NCBI GenBank assembly: GCA_905182305.1
Contig: CAJJBB010000006.1
Location: 186,001-250,000 of the forward strand
Reading direction: 5' to 3'
Source: Flavobacteria bacterium MS024-2A
GTDB taxonomy: Bacteria > Bacteroidota > Bacteroidia > Flavobacteriales > Flavobacteriaceae
Length of the DNA: 64,000 nt
This document shows positions 17,493 through 26,645 of this stretch, one piece after another. Position 1 is the first letter of the stretch. Each line of letters starts with the position of its first letter. Both the position numbers and the translations under genes were made by a program. The notes beneath the pieces were generated by a model. The model worked only from the letters and a program-made list of their open reading frames with translations. It did no database searches and was not told where the DNA came from.

Positions 17493-18137
17493 CTAAGGAT
17501 AGAGTAAGATTAACGCAATGATAAATAAAATAAGTGATTGGATTTTGTCCCATTTCGAAAAACGATGGCTTAATTTAAATTTCTCGCCTAATCGGGCAGC
17601 CAAAATAGAACAGCTAGCAAAAATAAATAATGCTTGAACAAAAAATATACTGCCTAATATAAAAAACTGTAGTGAATACGACAATTCATGATGGAATAAA
17701 AATCCCGGAAAAAAACTTAAAAAAAATAAACTCACTTTTGGATTACTTAAATTCATGATAAATCCTGTTAAGAATAGATTTTGATTCTTAGAAGGTTTAG
17801 GTGAATTATTTTGGTTTTTGATAGAATTTACCCATGTTTGAGTTGCTAAATAAATCAAATAGGTAGCTCCTGAAATTTCAATAATTCGAATAACATTAGG
17901 CTCATGTTTCAATAAAGTTCCAAGACCCAATACCACTACCAGGGTATGGATGATAATTCCTGAGGTCAATCCTAAACTTAATTTCATTCCCTTTTTCCAT
18001 CCTTTTTGCACACTAGTACTGATCACAAAAAGAATATCAGGTCCAGGAAATAATGTTAACGAAATAGACGTAAAAAAAAACAATAAAAGGGTATTTAACT
18101 CCAATAGAAAAAACTTATAAATTAATATATTTGTCAT
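17493..18137 (-). CDS. LysE/RhtB-family exporter
   Basis: A 214-residue inner-membrane protein with about six helices and the family motif FPGPDILFVISTSVQKGWKK near residue 30. LysE/RhtB proteins export amino acids such as lysine, threonine or homoserine lactone; the substrate here is not determinable. It is 9 bp upstream of the HMG-CoA lyase gene, so the two may be co-transcribed. Its start faces the divergent DUF3050 gene with about 20 bp between them, so the promoters must overlap the coding starts. Confidence 0.88.
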   Translation of the reverse strand: MTNILIYKFFLLELNTLLLFFFTSISLTLFPGPDILFVISTSVQKGWKKGMKLSLGLTSGIIIHTLVVVLGLGTLLKHEPNVIRIIEISGATYLIYLATQTWVNSIKNQNNSPKPSKNQNLFLTGFIMNLSNPKVSLFFLSFFPGFLFHHELSYSLQFFILGSIFFVQALFIFASCSILAARLGEKFKLSHRFSKWDKIQSLILFIIALILLYP

Positions 18138-18157
18138 CGAATATAATATTTTTGAAA

Positions 18158-18934
18158 ATGATGATAGTTGATATTAAGCCTAAACTACTTCCCTTGAGGA
18201 AAAAACTACAAGAACATAAAATTTATAAATCAATAAAAAGCATTGAAGATATTCGCTTCTTCATGGAGCAACATGTTTTTGCAGTGTGGGATTTTATGTC
18301 ACTTTTAAAACAATTGCAAAATCAATTAAGCTGTACTAAAGTACCTTGGCTTCCTTCAGGAAATCCTGAAGACGCACGTCTTATAAATGAAATTGTTTGG
18401 GGAGAAGAATCTGATCTCAATCGCAAGGGAATTGCTATGAGTCATTTTGAGATGTATTTAGAGTCAATGCAATCATTAGGTGCAAGTACAGAAACTATTA
18501 ATGAGCTTCAACATCGATTAGAAAAAGGTCAAACTATAGATCAAGCTCTAGAGGAGATTAATTTACCCCAACATATTTTATCTTTTTTAAGATTCACATT
18601 TGAAGTTATAAGCACTAAAAAAAATCACATTATAGCAGCTGTTTTTACCTTTGGAAGGGAAGATTTAATTCCAGATATGTTTGTTGAAATAATTAAAAAT
18701 CTGATGATTCCTGAAGAAGTTGATTTAAGTGATTTAATATATTATTTTGAAAGACATATTGAAGTAGATGCAGATGAACACGGCCCCATGGCCTTAAAAA
18801 TGGTATCAAACCTTTGTGAGAATGATGTAGATAAGATTTCTGAAGCCCTTGCCTACTCTAAAGAGGCGTTAGAATTGAGAATTGGTTTATGGGACGGAAT
18901 TTTAAAAGATTTAGAAAAACCCATACTTGCTTAA
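18158..18934 (+). CDS. DUF3050 protein (heme-oxygenase-like fold)
   Basis: A 258-residue protein beginning at tandem ATGs (18158 and 18161; either may be used). The segment RFFMEQHVFAVWDFMSLL and the later HGPMALKM match DUF3050, a family with a heme-oxygenase/TenA-like all-helical fold and no settled function. It has no signal peptide, so it is probably cytoplasmic. An upstream TTG at 18131 would overlap the LysE gene and is less likely. The M28 peptidase gene follows 45 bp later. Confidence 0.85.
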   Translation: MMIVDIKPKLLPLRKKLQEHKIYKSIKSIEDIRFFMEQHVFAVWDFMSLLKQLQNQLSCTKVPWLPSGNPEDARLINEIVWGEESDLNRKGIAMSHFEMYLESMQSLGASTETINELQHRLEKGQTIDQALEEINLPQHILSFLRFTFEVISTKKNHIIAAVFTFGREDLIPDMFVEIIKNLMIPEEVDLSDLIYYFERHIEVDADEHGPMALKMVSNLCENDVDKISEALAYSKEALELRIGLWDGILKDLEKPILA

Positions 18935-18979
18935 TATCTCAAAAACATTTTGATACATTGCGGTGTGAAACAAAATGTT

Positions 18980-19963
18980 ATGAGATATTTCCTATTTTTT
19001 TTATTTTTTATTAGTCAATTTGTTTTTTGTCAATATGCAAAAGACGTTACTGAATATGCTGAAACGATAACATCAAAAGAGCTTAAAAAACTTTTATATG
19101 TTTACGCATCCGATTATTTTGAAGGGCGTGAAACAGGTAAACCTGGTCAACGAAAAGCAGTAGATTTTATTCGTCAATTTTATATTAAGCGCAATATTAC
19201 TCCCGCAAAAGGAACTGAATATTACTTCCAACCCATGACACTAAATATCAAAGGGGAGGATGTGAAAACTGAAAATGTTGTAGCTATTATTGAAGGAAGT
19301 GAATATCCAGATGAATATATTATACTTTCTTCACATCTAGATCACATTGGTATAGAAAATGGAATCATTAATAACGGTGCAGATGATGACGGTTCCGGAA
19401 CTGTGGCCATGCTTGAAATAGCAGAAGCATTTCAAAAAGCTGTAACAGAAGGTTTAGGTCCTAAGAGGTCTATTATCTTTTTACATGTTACAGGTGAAGA
19501 AAAAGGATTATTAGGCTCAGAATACTATTCAAAAAATCCTTTATATCCATTAGCACAAACAATGACCGATTTAAATATCGACATGATTGGGCGATTAGAT
19601 CCAAAAAGAATAGATAAAGACCCTAATTATATTTATTTGATTGGCTCAGACAGAATTAGCCAAGAACTTCATGAAATATCGGAAAAAATTAATGAAAAAT
19701 ATACGCAAATTAAATTAGATTACACTTTTAATGATGAAAATGATCCCAATCGTTTTTATGAAAGAAGTGATCATTATAACTTTGCTAAAAAAAATATTCC
19801 AGTTATTTTTTATTTTAATGGTACCCACAAAGATTATCATCAGCCAACTGACACACCCGATAAAATAAATTATGAAATGCTTGAAAAAAGAACTCATCTT
19901 ATTTTTTATACTGCTTGGGAACTAGCCAATAGAGAAGAACGAATTAAACTGAAATTAAACTGA
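18980..19963 (+). CDS. Secreted M28-family zinc metallopeptidase
   Basis: A 327-residue product from ATG 18980 with a signal peptide ending at VFCQ. The M28 fold shows the zinc ligands and catalytic residues: SSHLDHIG, NGADDDGSGT, GEEKGLLGS, NIDMIGR and the final HKDYHQPTDT. M28 enzymes are usually aminopeptidases acting on peptides in the periplasm or outside. The start at TTG 18950 was rejected because it puts a polar tail before the signal peptide. The 3' end carries an 11-bp tandem duplication that runs into the next gene. Confidence 0.93.
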   Translation: MRYFLFFLFFISQFVFCQYAKDVTEYAETITSKELKKLLYVYASDYFEGRETGKPGQRKAVDFIRQFYIKRNITPAKGTEYYFQPMTLNIKGEDVKTENVVAIIEGSEYPDEYIILSSHLDHIGIENGIINNGADDDGSGTVAMLEIAEAFQKAVTEGLGPKRSIIFLHVTGEEKGLLGSEYYSKNPLYPLAQTMTDLNIDMIGRLDPKRIDKDPNYIYLIGSDRISQELHEISEKINEKYTQIKLDYTFNDENDPNRFYERSDHYNFAKKNIPVIFYFNGTHKDYHQPTDTPDKINYEMLEKRTHLIFYTAWELANREERIKLKLN

Positions 19964-19970
19964 AATTAAA
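19949..19970 (+). repeat. 11-bp tandem duplication at a gene junction
   Basis: CTGAAATTAAA occurs twice back to back (19949-19959 and 19960-19970). It spans the stop codon of the M28 peptidase and the expected start of the next gene, whose frame has no ATG, GTG or TTG here. Confidence 0.85.
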
Positions 19971-20625
19971 CTTTATTATTAAAATAATCTCAAGACATAC
20001 AACCTTATTATTTTTATTATTTTTCTCGATATCATTAAGTGCACAATCTGATGAAGAAGAACAAAATCTTAATGTTTCGGATTCATTAAAAGTTAAAAGA
20101 ATTTCAATTGGTATTAAATTAGGAATACCTAATATCGCTGGTGGGTCTGGTGAACTTATTCTACCAATATTAAACAATCATTTTGCACCCTATATAGATT
20201 ACTCTAGTTCTAATTTACCTACTGGAGATATAGAAACCAAATTCTCGTTTATTGAGTATGGTATAAAATATTATTTTGGTGAAAAAGGACATGGTCTTTT
20301 TGCTAGTTTAGGACAAAGTAAATTAGATGCTAATTTTACATTTAAGGAACTCTTTTTTAGTGATAACACTATGAGCACTTTGGGATCAGCTAAAGTCCCC
20401 CTAGAATTAAACACTACCAATCTAAAATTAGGTGTAAAAACAGGAGATGCTTTTTTCTTCCGCTTTGAGATAGGATATGGAATTGGAGATATTCCAAGTG
20501 AATTGAAATTCAATGCAAATGCTAATGGAATAAATAAATCCTTTACAGAAGAAAGACCTGCAATCCCTGGTCTAAGTTCTGGGGGAATACTTTTAGCAAA
20601 TTTTGGTTTTGGTTTTGCTTTTTAA
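19960..20625 (+). CDS. Secreted outer-membrane beta-barrel-like protein lacking a standard start codon
   Basis: A continuous frame runs from about 19948 (after a TAA at 19945) to the stop at 20625, about 221 residues. Its first part is a clear signal peptide (HTTLLFLLFFSISLSAQ). The rest has many alternating hydrophobic/aromatic strands and glycines (ISIGIKLGIPNIAGGSGE, YGIKYYFGEKGHGLFASLG) and ends in an aromatic residue (GFGFAF), as in outer-membrane barrels. The first in-frame ATG is at 20371, far too late. The likely start is CTG 19960 or ATT 19954/19975, or translation is coupled to the peptidase gene ending at 19963. Function unknown. Confidence 0.7.
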   Translation: MKLNFIIKIISRHTTLLFLLFFSISLSAQSDEEEQNLNVSDSLKVKRISIGIKLGIPNIAGGSGELILPILNNHFAPYIDYSSSNLPTGDIETKFSFIEYGIKYYFGEKGHGLFASLGQSKLDANFTFKELFFSDNTMSTLGSAKVPLELNTTNLKLGVKTGDAFFFRFEIGYGIGDIPSELKFNANANGINKSFTEERPAIPGLSSGGILLANFGFGFAF

Positions 20626-20690
20626 ATTTGATTAGAAAATTAAATTAATGTTAAATCAATTACGGAAATCATTCGACTAATTTTTAAAAC

Positions 20691-20698
20691 TATATTTG
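20691..20698 (+). promoter_or_regulatory. -7 promoter box of the TonB receptor gene
   Basis: TATATTTG lies 15 bp before ATG 20714. A TTG at 20696 falls inside this box, which supports ATG 20714 as the real start. No clear -33 element was seen. Confidence 0.45.
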
Positions 20699-20713
20699 CT
20701 CGAAATATTTTTT

Positions 20714-23113
20714 ATGCAAACCATTAAATTGAATTATTATATCCAACTACATAGTTTTTTTGTTTTTATTTTTTTATTATTTGGGTCGTTTTTAATAGGT
20801 CAAGAAAGAGTAACATTAAGCGGATATATTACTGACAATCAAAGTAATGAAACTCTTTTTGGCGTTAATGTTATTTTTCCAGAACTACAATTTGGTACTA
20901 CAACTAATGAATATGGTTTTTATTCCATTTCATTACCCAAAGGCATTCATGAAATTAGAATATCCTATTTAGGTTTTAATGGAAGTCAACAAGAAATAAA
21001 CATTGAACAACAACTTACTCAAAACTTCAAGTTAGCACCTGCATTCGAATTACTTGATGAAGTAATTGTTGAGGATGATGTTGAAAAACTAAACATTAGA
21101 AGTCCTCAAATGAGCGTAAATAAGCTTGCAATAAACACCATAAAAAGTATTCCTGCCGCATTAGGAGAGGTTGACATCATCAAATCTATCACCCTACTCC
21201 CTGGAGTAACTAGTGGTGGTGAAGGAGCTTCTGGATTTAATGTTAGAGGAGGAGCTGCTGATCAAAATTTGATTTTATTAGATGAAGCCATAATCTTTAA
21301 TTCATCTCACCTTTTTGGTTTTTTCTCTGTCTTTAATCCAGATGCAATTAAAGACATTAGACTTTACAAAGGAGGAATTCCTGCCAACTATGGTGGTCGT
21401 GTTTCCTCTGTACTAAACATTTATCAAAAAGATGGAAACAGTAATAAAATTCGAGCTCAAGGAGGTATCGGGTTAATATCAAGCAGGCTTTTAGTAGAAG
21501 GTCCAATAAAGAAAGACAAAGGTTCCTTTTTAATTGCAGGAAGAAGCAGCTATGCGCACCTCTTTTTACCCCTAGTTGAGAGTATCGATAATAATATTGC
21601 CTATTTCTATGACTTAAATACCAAATTGAGCTACAAAATTAATGAAAACAATAATATATATCTCTCTGGTTATTTTGGACGAGATGTCTTTGATATTTCA
21701 AATCTTTTTGATGTTCGCTTTGGTAATTCAGTTGCTAATTTTAGATGGAACCATCTATTTACGAAAAAGTTATTTTCAAACCTTTCATTAATTTATTCTA
21801 ATTATGATTACACCTTAGACTTTGGACTTGCCAATTTTGACTGGAACTTAGGTATCAATAATTTTAACTTAAAATATGACTTCAAGTATTATCTAAGTGA
21901 TAAATTAACCTTGGAATATGGTATAAATAGTATTTATTATAAATTTGATCCAGGCTTAATTAGTCCTACCAGTGAGACTAGTGGTATAATAAAAAATAAA
22001 TTAACGGATAAGTTTGCTTTTGAAAATGCTTTATATGGAAGTGTTAAATTTCAATTAAATCCAAAAATAAATGTTCAAGTAGGAACACGCTTTAGTAGTT
22101 TTTTAAGGTTGGGGCAAGAACTAAATTTATATCAAAACGATACGCCTTTACTTTATAATAGTGGTTTAAAAATATATGAAACTGCAAATCCAATAGGAAT
22201 TACTAACTATAACAAAAGAGAAGTCATTAAGCCCTTTTATAATATTGAACCAAGAGTTGCGGTTTCCTTTCAGCTGAGTCAAGACCAATCTATTAAAACA
22301 AGTTATAATCGAATGGCACAATACCTGCATTTGATTTCAAACACTAACTCCCCTACTCCAATTGATGTATGGGCTCCTAGTGGAACATTTATTAAACCAC
22401 AGCTTTTAAATCAAATTGCTTTAGGATATTTTAAAACCTTTAAGAACAACCGCTATAATTTGGAAATCGAAGGTTTTTACAAAGACATTCAAAACCGTTT
22501 AGATTATATTGATGGAGCTCAATTAATTGCCAATAACGCAATTGAACAAGTGCTTTTAAATGGAGAAGCTAGAGCAAAAGGGATTGAGCTATTATTCAAG
22601 AAAAATGATGGAAAATTAACAGGATGGATTGCTTATACTCTTTCTGAATCTGAACAAAGAACCCAAGGAAGAACACCTAAAGAGGCAGGAATTAACAATG
22701 GTGACTGGTATTACACGCCCTATGACAAAACGCATGATTTGTCAATAACTACAAATTATCAAGTCAACAAAAAATGGGATATAAATGCTAATTTCATTTA
22801 CCAAACAGGTCAGCCTGTTACCTACCCAAATGCACAATATCAGTTTTCTGATTTTTCAGTTGCTAATTATGCCCCAAGAAACAGTAGTAGGCTAGATGCA
22901 TACCATCGTTTTGATCTTTCAGCAGTATTCACTCCTCAAAAAGAAAATAGAGCTTACAATGGACAATGGGTTTTTGGAATATACAATCTGTATAACCGCC
23001 AAAATTCAGCTTCCGTAAGGTTTCAGAAAAATAATGATACAGGCCTTAATGAAGCTATAAGGTTATCCATTTTTGGAATCATACCTTCTGTAACCTATAA
23101 TTTTAAATTTTGA
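20714..23113 (+). CDS. TonB-dependent outer-membrane receptor with carboxypeptidase-like N-domain
   Basis: A 799-residue receptor. After a signal peptide ending near IGQERV comes a carboxypeptidase-D-regulatory-like beta-sandwich (about 30-115, with GFYSISLPKGIHEIRISYLG), the plug (about 130-240, with ITLLPGVTSGGEGASGFNVR) and a 22-strand-type barrel ending in ...TYNFKF, the usual terminal aromatic. It would take up a ligand across the outer membrane using TonB energy. The ligand is not known. It is followed after 3 bp by a DUF4249 lipoprotein, the usual partner of this receptor type in Bacteroidota. Confidence 0.93.
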   Translation: MQTIKLNYYIQLHSFFVFIFLLFGSFLIGQERVTLSGYITDNQSNETLFGVNVIFPELQFGTTTNEYGFYSISLPKGIHEIRISYLGFNGSQQEINIEQQLTQNFKLAPAFELLDEVIVEDDVEKLNIRSPQMSVNKLAINTIKSIPAALGEVDIIKSITLLPGVTSGGEGASGFNVRGGAADQNLILLDEAIIFNSSHLFGFFSVFNPDAIKDIRLYKGGIPANYGGRVSSVLNIYQKDGNSNKIRAQGGIGLISSRLLVEGPIKKDKGSFLIAGRSSYAHLFLPLVESIDNNIAYFYDLNTKLSYKINENNNIYLSGYFGRDVFDISNLFDVRFGNSVANFRWNHLFTKKLFSNLSLIYSNYDYTLDFGLANFDWNLGINNFNLKYDFKYYLSDKLTLEYGINSIYYKFDPGLISPTSETSGIIKNKLTDKFAFENALYGSVKFQLNPKINVQVGTRFSSFLRLGQELNLYQNDTPLLYNSGLKIYETANPIGITNYNKREVIKPFYNIEPRVAVSFQLSQDQSIKTSYNRMAQYLHLISNTNSPTPIDVWAPSGTFIKPQLLNQIALGYFKTFKNNRYNLEIEGFYKDIQNRLDYIDGAQLIANNAIEQVLLNGEARAKGIELLFKKNDGKLTGWIAYTLSESEQRTQGRTPKEAGINNGDWYYTPYDKTHDLSITTNYQVNKKWDINANFIYQTGQPVTYPNAQYQFSDFSVANYAPRNSSRLDAYHRFDLSAVFTPQKENRAYNGQWVFGIYNLYNRQNSASVRFQKNNDTGLNEAIRLSIFGIIPSVTYNFKF

Positions 23114-23116
23114 TTT

Positions 23117-23932
23117 ATGAGAAATAATTTTTATTTATTAATTTGTGTTTTTCTGTTATTAAAATGTGAAGATTCCATTGAAGTAAACGTATTTGACTCA
23201 GAACCACTCCTGGTTGTTGAGGCTCAAATAAACTGGATTAAAGAAACTCAAAAAACAGAACAAGAAGTTATTTTATCACTAAGTTCTTCTTATTTTTCAG
23301 ACACTTACTTACCTGCTATAGGTGCTGAAGTTAATATATTAGATTCAGACGAAAATACGTATACTTTTTCTGAGGATTTAGAAGACCCAGGTCATTATTT
23401 CCCTTTAGACACTATTCCTTATCTTCTTAACCAGGAACTTAAGCTAAACATAACCTATAAAGGCCAAAAATTTACTGGTACTGAATCACTGATTTCTGTT
23501 TCAACTATTGATAGTATCTCTCAAAAACCAATATTCTTTTTTGGGGAAGAAAGAATACAACTCGATGCTTTTTGTATAGACCCAAAAAATGAAAAAAATT
23601 ATACATTCTTTGAATTTACAGGAGAATCAATAGAAATTACTGAATTCAATGTTTTTAGAGATGATTTTGTTGACGGTTTTATTTATAATGGTTTCTTATT
23701 CGGAAGTGATTTTGAAATAGGTAATAAAATACGTTTTCGCCAGTATGGATTATCAAAAAGAGGTTTTAATTACTGGAACTTATTAATTAATCAAAACACT
23801 CAAGGGAGTCCTTTTGCCACAGTGCCTGTTAATCTTAATGGAAATGTAATAAACCTTACGAATCCAAACGCGAATCCTTTAGGGTATTTTAGAGCTTCTG
23901 AAGTTTCTGAAGTAATATATATAGTGAAATAA
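23117..23932 (+). CDS. DUF4249 lipoprotein, partner of the TonB receptor
   Basis: A 271-residue protein with a short lipoprotein signal (LLLKC at about residue 16) and then EDSIEVNVFDSEPLLVVEAQ, the start typical of DUF4249. These proteins are encoded just behind certain TonB receptors and are thought to be surface lipoproteins, perhaps with a SusD-like role. It lies 3 bp after the receptor gene, clearly one operon. Function beyond the pairing is unknown. Confidence 0.86.
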   Translation: MRNNFYLLICVFLLLKCEDSIEVNVFDSEPLLVVEAQINWIKETQKTEQEVILSLSSSYFSDTYLPAIGAEVNILDSDENTYTFSEDLEDPGHYFPLDTIPYLLNQELKLNITYKGQKFTGTESLISVSTIDSISQKPIFFFGEERIQLDAFCIDPKNEKNYTFFEFTGESIEITEFNVFRDDFVDGFIYNGFLFGSDFEIGNKIRFRQYGLSKRGFNYWNLLINQNTQGSPFATVPVNLNGNVINLTNPNANPLGYFRASEVSEVIYIVK

Positions 23933-23951
23933 TTTAGTTAAAGAGAAATCT

Positions 23952-24395
23952 TTAGATATTTTTCAATGTTGATTCTTTGAAATTTTCATAAGTTTTTACA
24001 TCATCCACAATAGTTTGACTGGGAGTTTTATCAAAATTTTCTTTAAACCAATCAAAAGCTATATTATTATATTCTATATCAAGATGTTTTTTAGACCAAA
24101 TAGAAATATTATAAATAAGCGGATATAAGTCAATTCCTGCCGCTGTTAAAAAATATTTTTTAACTTTTTTATCTTTATGATCTCTGTGAAACTCAATTAA
24201 ATTAAAATTTAATAATTTTTTTAGACGGTTAGTTAAAATATTTGATGAGATTTTTTCTGGAGAATTCATGAATTCAGAAAATGTAGTGCGTTGAAGGAAC
24301 AAATCTCGAATTATCAAAAGAGACCATGTATCTCCAATGATCTCAAGCGAAGAACTTATGGGACATCCTGATCTGTTTTGTGTTATTTTAATCAT
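23952..24395 (-). CDS. HxlR-family winged-helix regulator
   Basis: A 147-residue DNA-binding protein from ATG 24395 (MIKITQNRSGCPISSS). It has the HxlR features: an N-terminal Cys (residue 9), then GDTWSLLIIRDL, the recognition segment ISSNILTNRLKKL and the wing DHKDKKVKKYFLT. HxlR proteins often sense electrophiles, oxidants or disulfide stress through this Cys. It is convergent with the DUF4249 gene. The RidA-type and NTF2-like genes to the right share its strand and could be its targets, but that is only positional. Confidence 0.88.
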   Translation of the reverse strand: MIKITQNRSGCPISSSLEIIGDTWSLLIIRDLFLQRTTFSEFMNSPEKISSNILTNRLKKLLNFNLIEFHRDHKDKKVKKYFLTAAGIDLYPLIYNISIWSKKHLDIEYNNIAFDWFKENFDKTPSQTIVDDVKTYENFKESTLKNI

Positions 24396-24452
24396 ATTTA
24401 TCAATTAAAATTTAAGTGAATTAAAAAATCATCATCCAAATGATTATTGGTA

Positions 24453-24896
24453 TTATTGTTTTAATGTCGCCATGCACTCTATCTCAATCTTTGCCTTCAA
24501 GGCTAATCCACTACCTGCAAAAGCACTTCTAGAGGGTAACTTTTCTTTTTTGAAGAAAGTTTTATATGCTTTAGACATTTCTGGCCAGTCCATAATATCA
24601 GCTAGCATACAGGTACATTTAAAAACGTTATCAATAGAGCTTCCCATGCGTTCAAGTTTATTCGAGATATTAGATAGTGCTTGAATTGTCTCAGGCACAA
24701 TACCACCATCTATAACTTTATTATTAGGCAATGTTCCTATTTCTCCTGATAAATAAATTATTCCATTTACAATAGTAGCTTCAGAAAATGGAGCATCATT
24801 TTCAAGGTGTAATTCACTATTTACAAAAATTATATCTTGACAAAAAATAGCTGTAATAGAGAATATTAATGAGAATATTAAATATAAATTTTTCAT
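24453..24896 (-). CDS. Exported RidA-family protein
   Basis: RidA proteins hydrolyse reactive enamine/imine intermediates. The 147-residue product begins with a signal peptide (LYLIFSLIFSITAIFCQ), unusual for a family that is mostly cytoplasmic. The family core is clear: ATIVNGIIYLSGEIG, VPETIQALSNISNKLE, and SRSAFAGSGLALKAKIEIE with the active-site Arg. It lies between the HxlR regulator and an NTF2-like protein gene, all leftward. Confidence 0.87.
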   Translation of the reverse strand: MKNLYLIFSLIFSITAIFCQDIIFVNSELHLENDAPFSEATIVNGIIYLSGEIGTLPNNKVIDGGIVPETIQALSNISNKLERMGSSIDNVFKCTCMLADIMDWPEMSKAYKTFFKKEKLPSRSAFAGSGLALKAKIEIECMATLKQ

Positions 24897-24944
24897 GTTA
24901 TGTTGTAAAATACTTATTAAAAATAATCTAATTAATTTTAATTT

Positions 24945-25877
24945 TTATATTGGTAGATGTGCTGCATTGTAATAATACATTTCACGAACAATTAAACCGT
25001 CTGCATTTACAACAATTTGCGAATGTTGTGAATGTTTTTTAATCTTTCCGGATTTTTTGTTTTTAACAGTAAAATCCCACCACGAGATAATCGTTTTTGT
25101 GTTTGCACCTGCATAATCCAAAAGATCAGGATATCCACTTTCAGTAATATTAAGAATCTCATATTCTTTTAAAAATTCATTTAAGTTAGCAATTTCTTTA
25201 TCTGGAGAAATAAAACTATCGAACTCAGAGTTCATTACATCGGATATTCTAGCGTTATCTGCATATAGAGCACGAATAGCGTCTAGATCTCCCGTAAGAA
25301 TATGTGCGTATAATAATCGGGCTTTAGCTATATGTGGATGGTCTATATAAATTTCACCATTCTTTTTGGTTCCATTAGCATTCATTGCTTTCTCCCATTT
25401 CAATTGGCTATCAGATATCCCTACATTCATAATTTTCTTTCCATCCTTAGTTACTCTAAAAATAGAATTTCTAGGAATTTGTAGAATTAACCCCGTGTTT
25501 TTAACAACTCCTGAAAGGAATTTATAGGTATAAACATCTACTCTGTTTGCACCTTTAAATTCAATCGCATCAGAATAAGCTTGGCCTCTATTTTTGATTG
25601 CTAAATTGAGTACGTTTTTACTTAAAGTTTTTGACATACTCACCATATTATCGATGGTCCGTGGTTTTGGTTCCATTGAATTCATTGTCCAAAATTTAAA
25701 GTCGTCGGTAACCATTGAACGTAATTTAGCTTCATCTCCTGCAACAAAAGCTGCGTTAAATTGATCAACAAGGTCAATGGCTGGATGTTTTTCAAAAATT
25801 TTACCTCCACTCTTTTTTTCTTGAGCTTGCGAGATAAATGCAACAAATAAGATTAGTGTTAAAAAATTCTTTTTCAT
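24945..25877 (-). CDS. Secreted protein with two NTF2/SnoaL-like domains
   Basis: A 310-residue protein with a signal peptide ending ISQAQ. Two alpha+beta cone domains are suggested: residues about 35-155 (LVDQFNAAFVAGDEAKLRSM, DFKFWTM) and about 185-305 (ARLLYAHILTGDLDAIRALY). SnoaL-like domains may be enzymes or ligand-binding modules; no catalytic residues can be assigned. It is the first of several NTF2-like exported proteins in the accessory region. Confidence 0.75.
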   Translation of the reverse strand: MKKNFLTLILFVAFISQAQEKKSGGKIFEKHPAIDLVDQFNAAFVAGDEAKLRSMVTDDFKFWTMNSMEPKPRTIDNMVSMSKTLSKNVLNLAIKNRGQAYSDAIEFKGANRVDVYTYKFLSGVVKNTGLILQIPRNSIFRVTKDGKKIMNVGISDSQLKWEKAMNANGTKKNGEIYIDHPHIAKARLLYAHILTGDLDAIRALYADNARISDVMNSEFDSFISPDKEIANLNEFLKEYEILNITESGYPDLLDYAGANTKTIISWWDFTVKNKKSGKIKKHSQHSQIVVNADGLIVREMYYYNAAHLPI

Positions 25878-26206
25878 TTTAAATTAATATCAAGCAATAT
25901 AAAACATAAAAAGATCTACTAACCTTAAAGGGTTGAAAAATTGAAGTAAAACGTATAATACTTTATAAAATATACTCGTACTTATTTCACATTAATGACA
26001 TTAAGTTAAAAGCAAAAGGAATAATTAAATTTTGAATACATGCTATTAATTTTTGTTTAACAGATTATAAATTTAAAGATGAAAAATCAATTCTAGATCC
26101 ATTTTGAATACTACCTGTAAATCTTATTAATCTTTTTAAAATAATTTAGATTGGGAATCATAACTTCTAAGATTAAATGAATTAATATTTTAAAACATTT
26201 TTAAGA
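25878..26206. other. Gene-free gap
   Basis: About 330 bp of AT-rich sequence with no open frame of note and no repeat shared with the rest of the window that I could find. It contains the promoter region of the leftward NTF2-like gene. I see nothing else in it. Confidence 0.5.
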
Positions 26207-26431
26207 TTAATCAATCACTTCATAATCAATGTTTAATTTTCTTAAAGTTCTTAAAGCTGAACCAGAACTTTTATTTTCTATTTCTATTTCAATTGAATCT
26301 CCTTCTAAAAGAATCAAAGTAAGTTCATTTGATAAAGATACATTCATATTATAAGAAATATCAGAAATACATTTACTTATAACCTTTCTATCGGGACGTT
26401 CAGTTTCACAAGACAATAAGTTTAATTTCAT
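26207..26431 (-). CDS. Small hypothetical protein, 74 residues
   Basis: An acidic-to-neutral soluble protein starting at ATG 26431 (MKLNLLSCETERPDRK) and ending NIDYEVID, with no signal peptide or membrane helix. It has good alternation of hydrophobic strands (LTLILLEGDSIEIEIEN) and a short helix (ALRTLRKL). I do not recognise a family. It stands alone on the left edge of the cassette-like region. Confidence 0.5.
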   Translation of the reverse strand: MKLNLLSCETERPDRKVISKCISDISYNMNVSLSNELTLILLEGDSIEIEIENKSSGSALRTLRKLNIDYEVID

Positions 26432-26645
26432 AATGACATCAATTATATACTAATGTATGAAAAACTCTTCGCTTTCATGGGTTCAATGTAAAATGCTTTC
26501 AAAAGTCATTTAATGATTTCAAGTTGTCAGAAATGAGTATTTGAAAGATTTAGAAATAGTTTATTAATTAAAGTATCTGCACATAATATTAACTAATTTT
26601 TAAAATTAGTGTGTTTAATGATTAATAATCATAAATCAATTAAAA

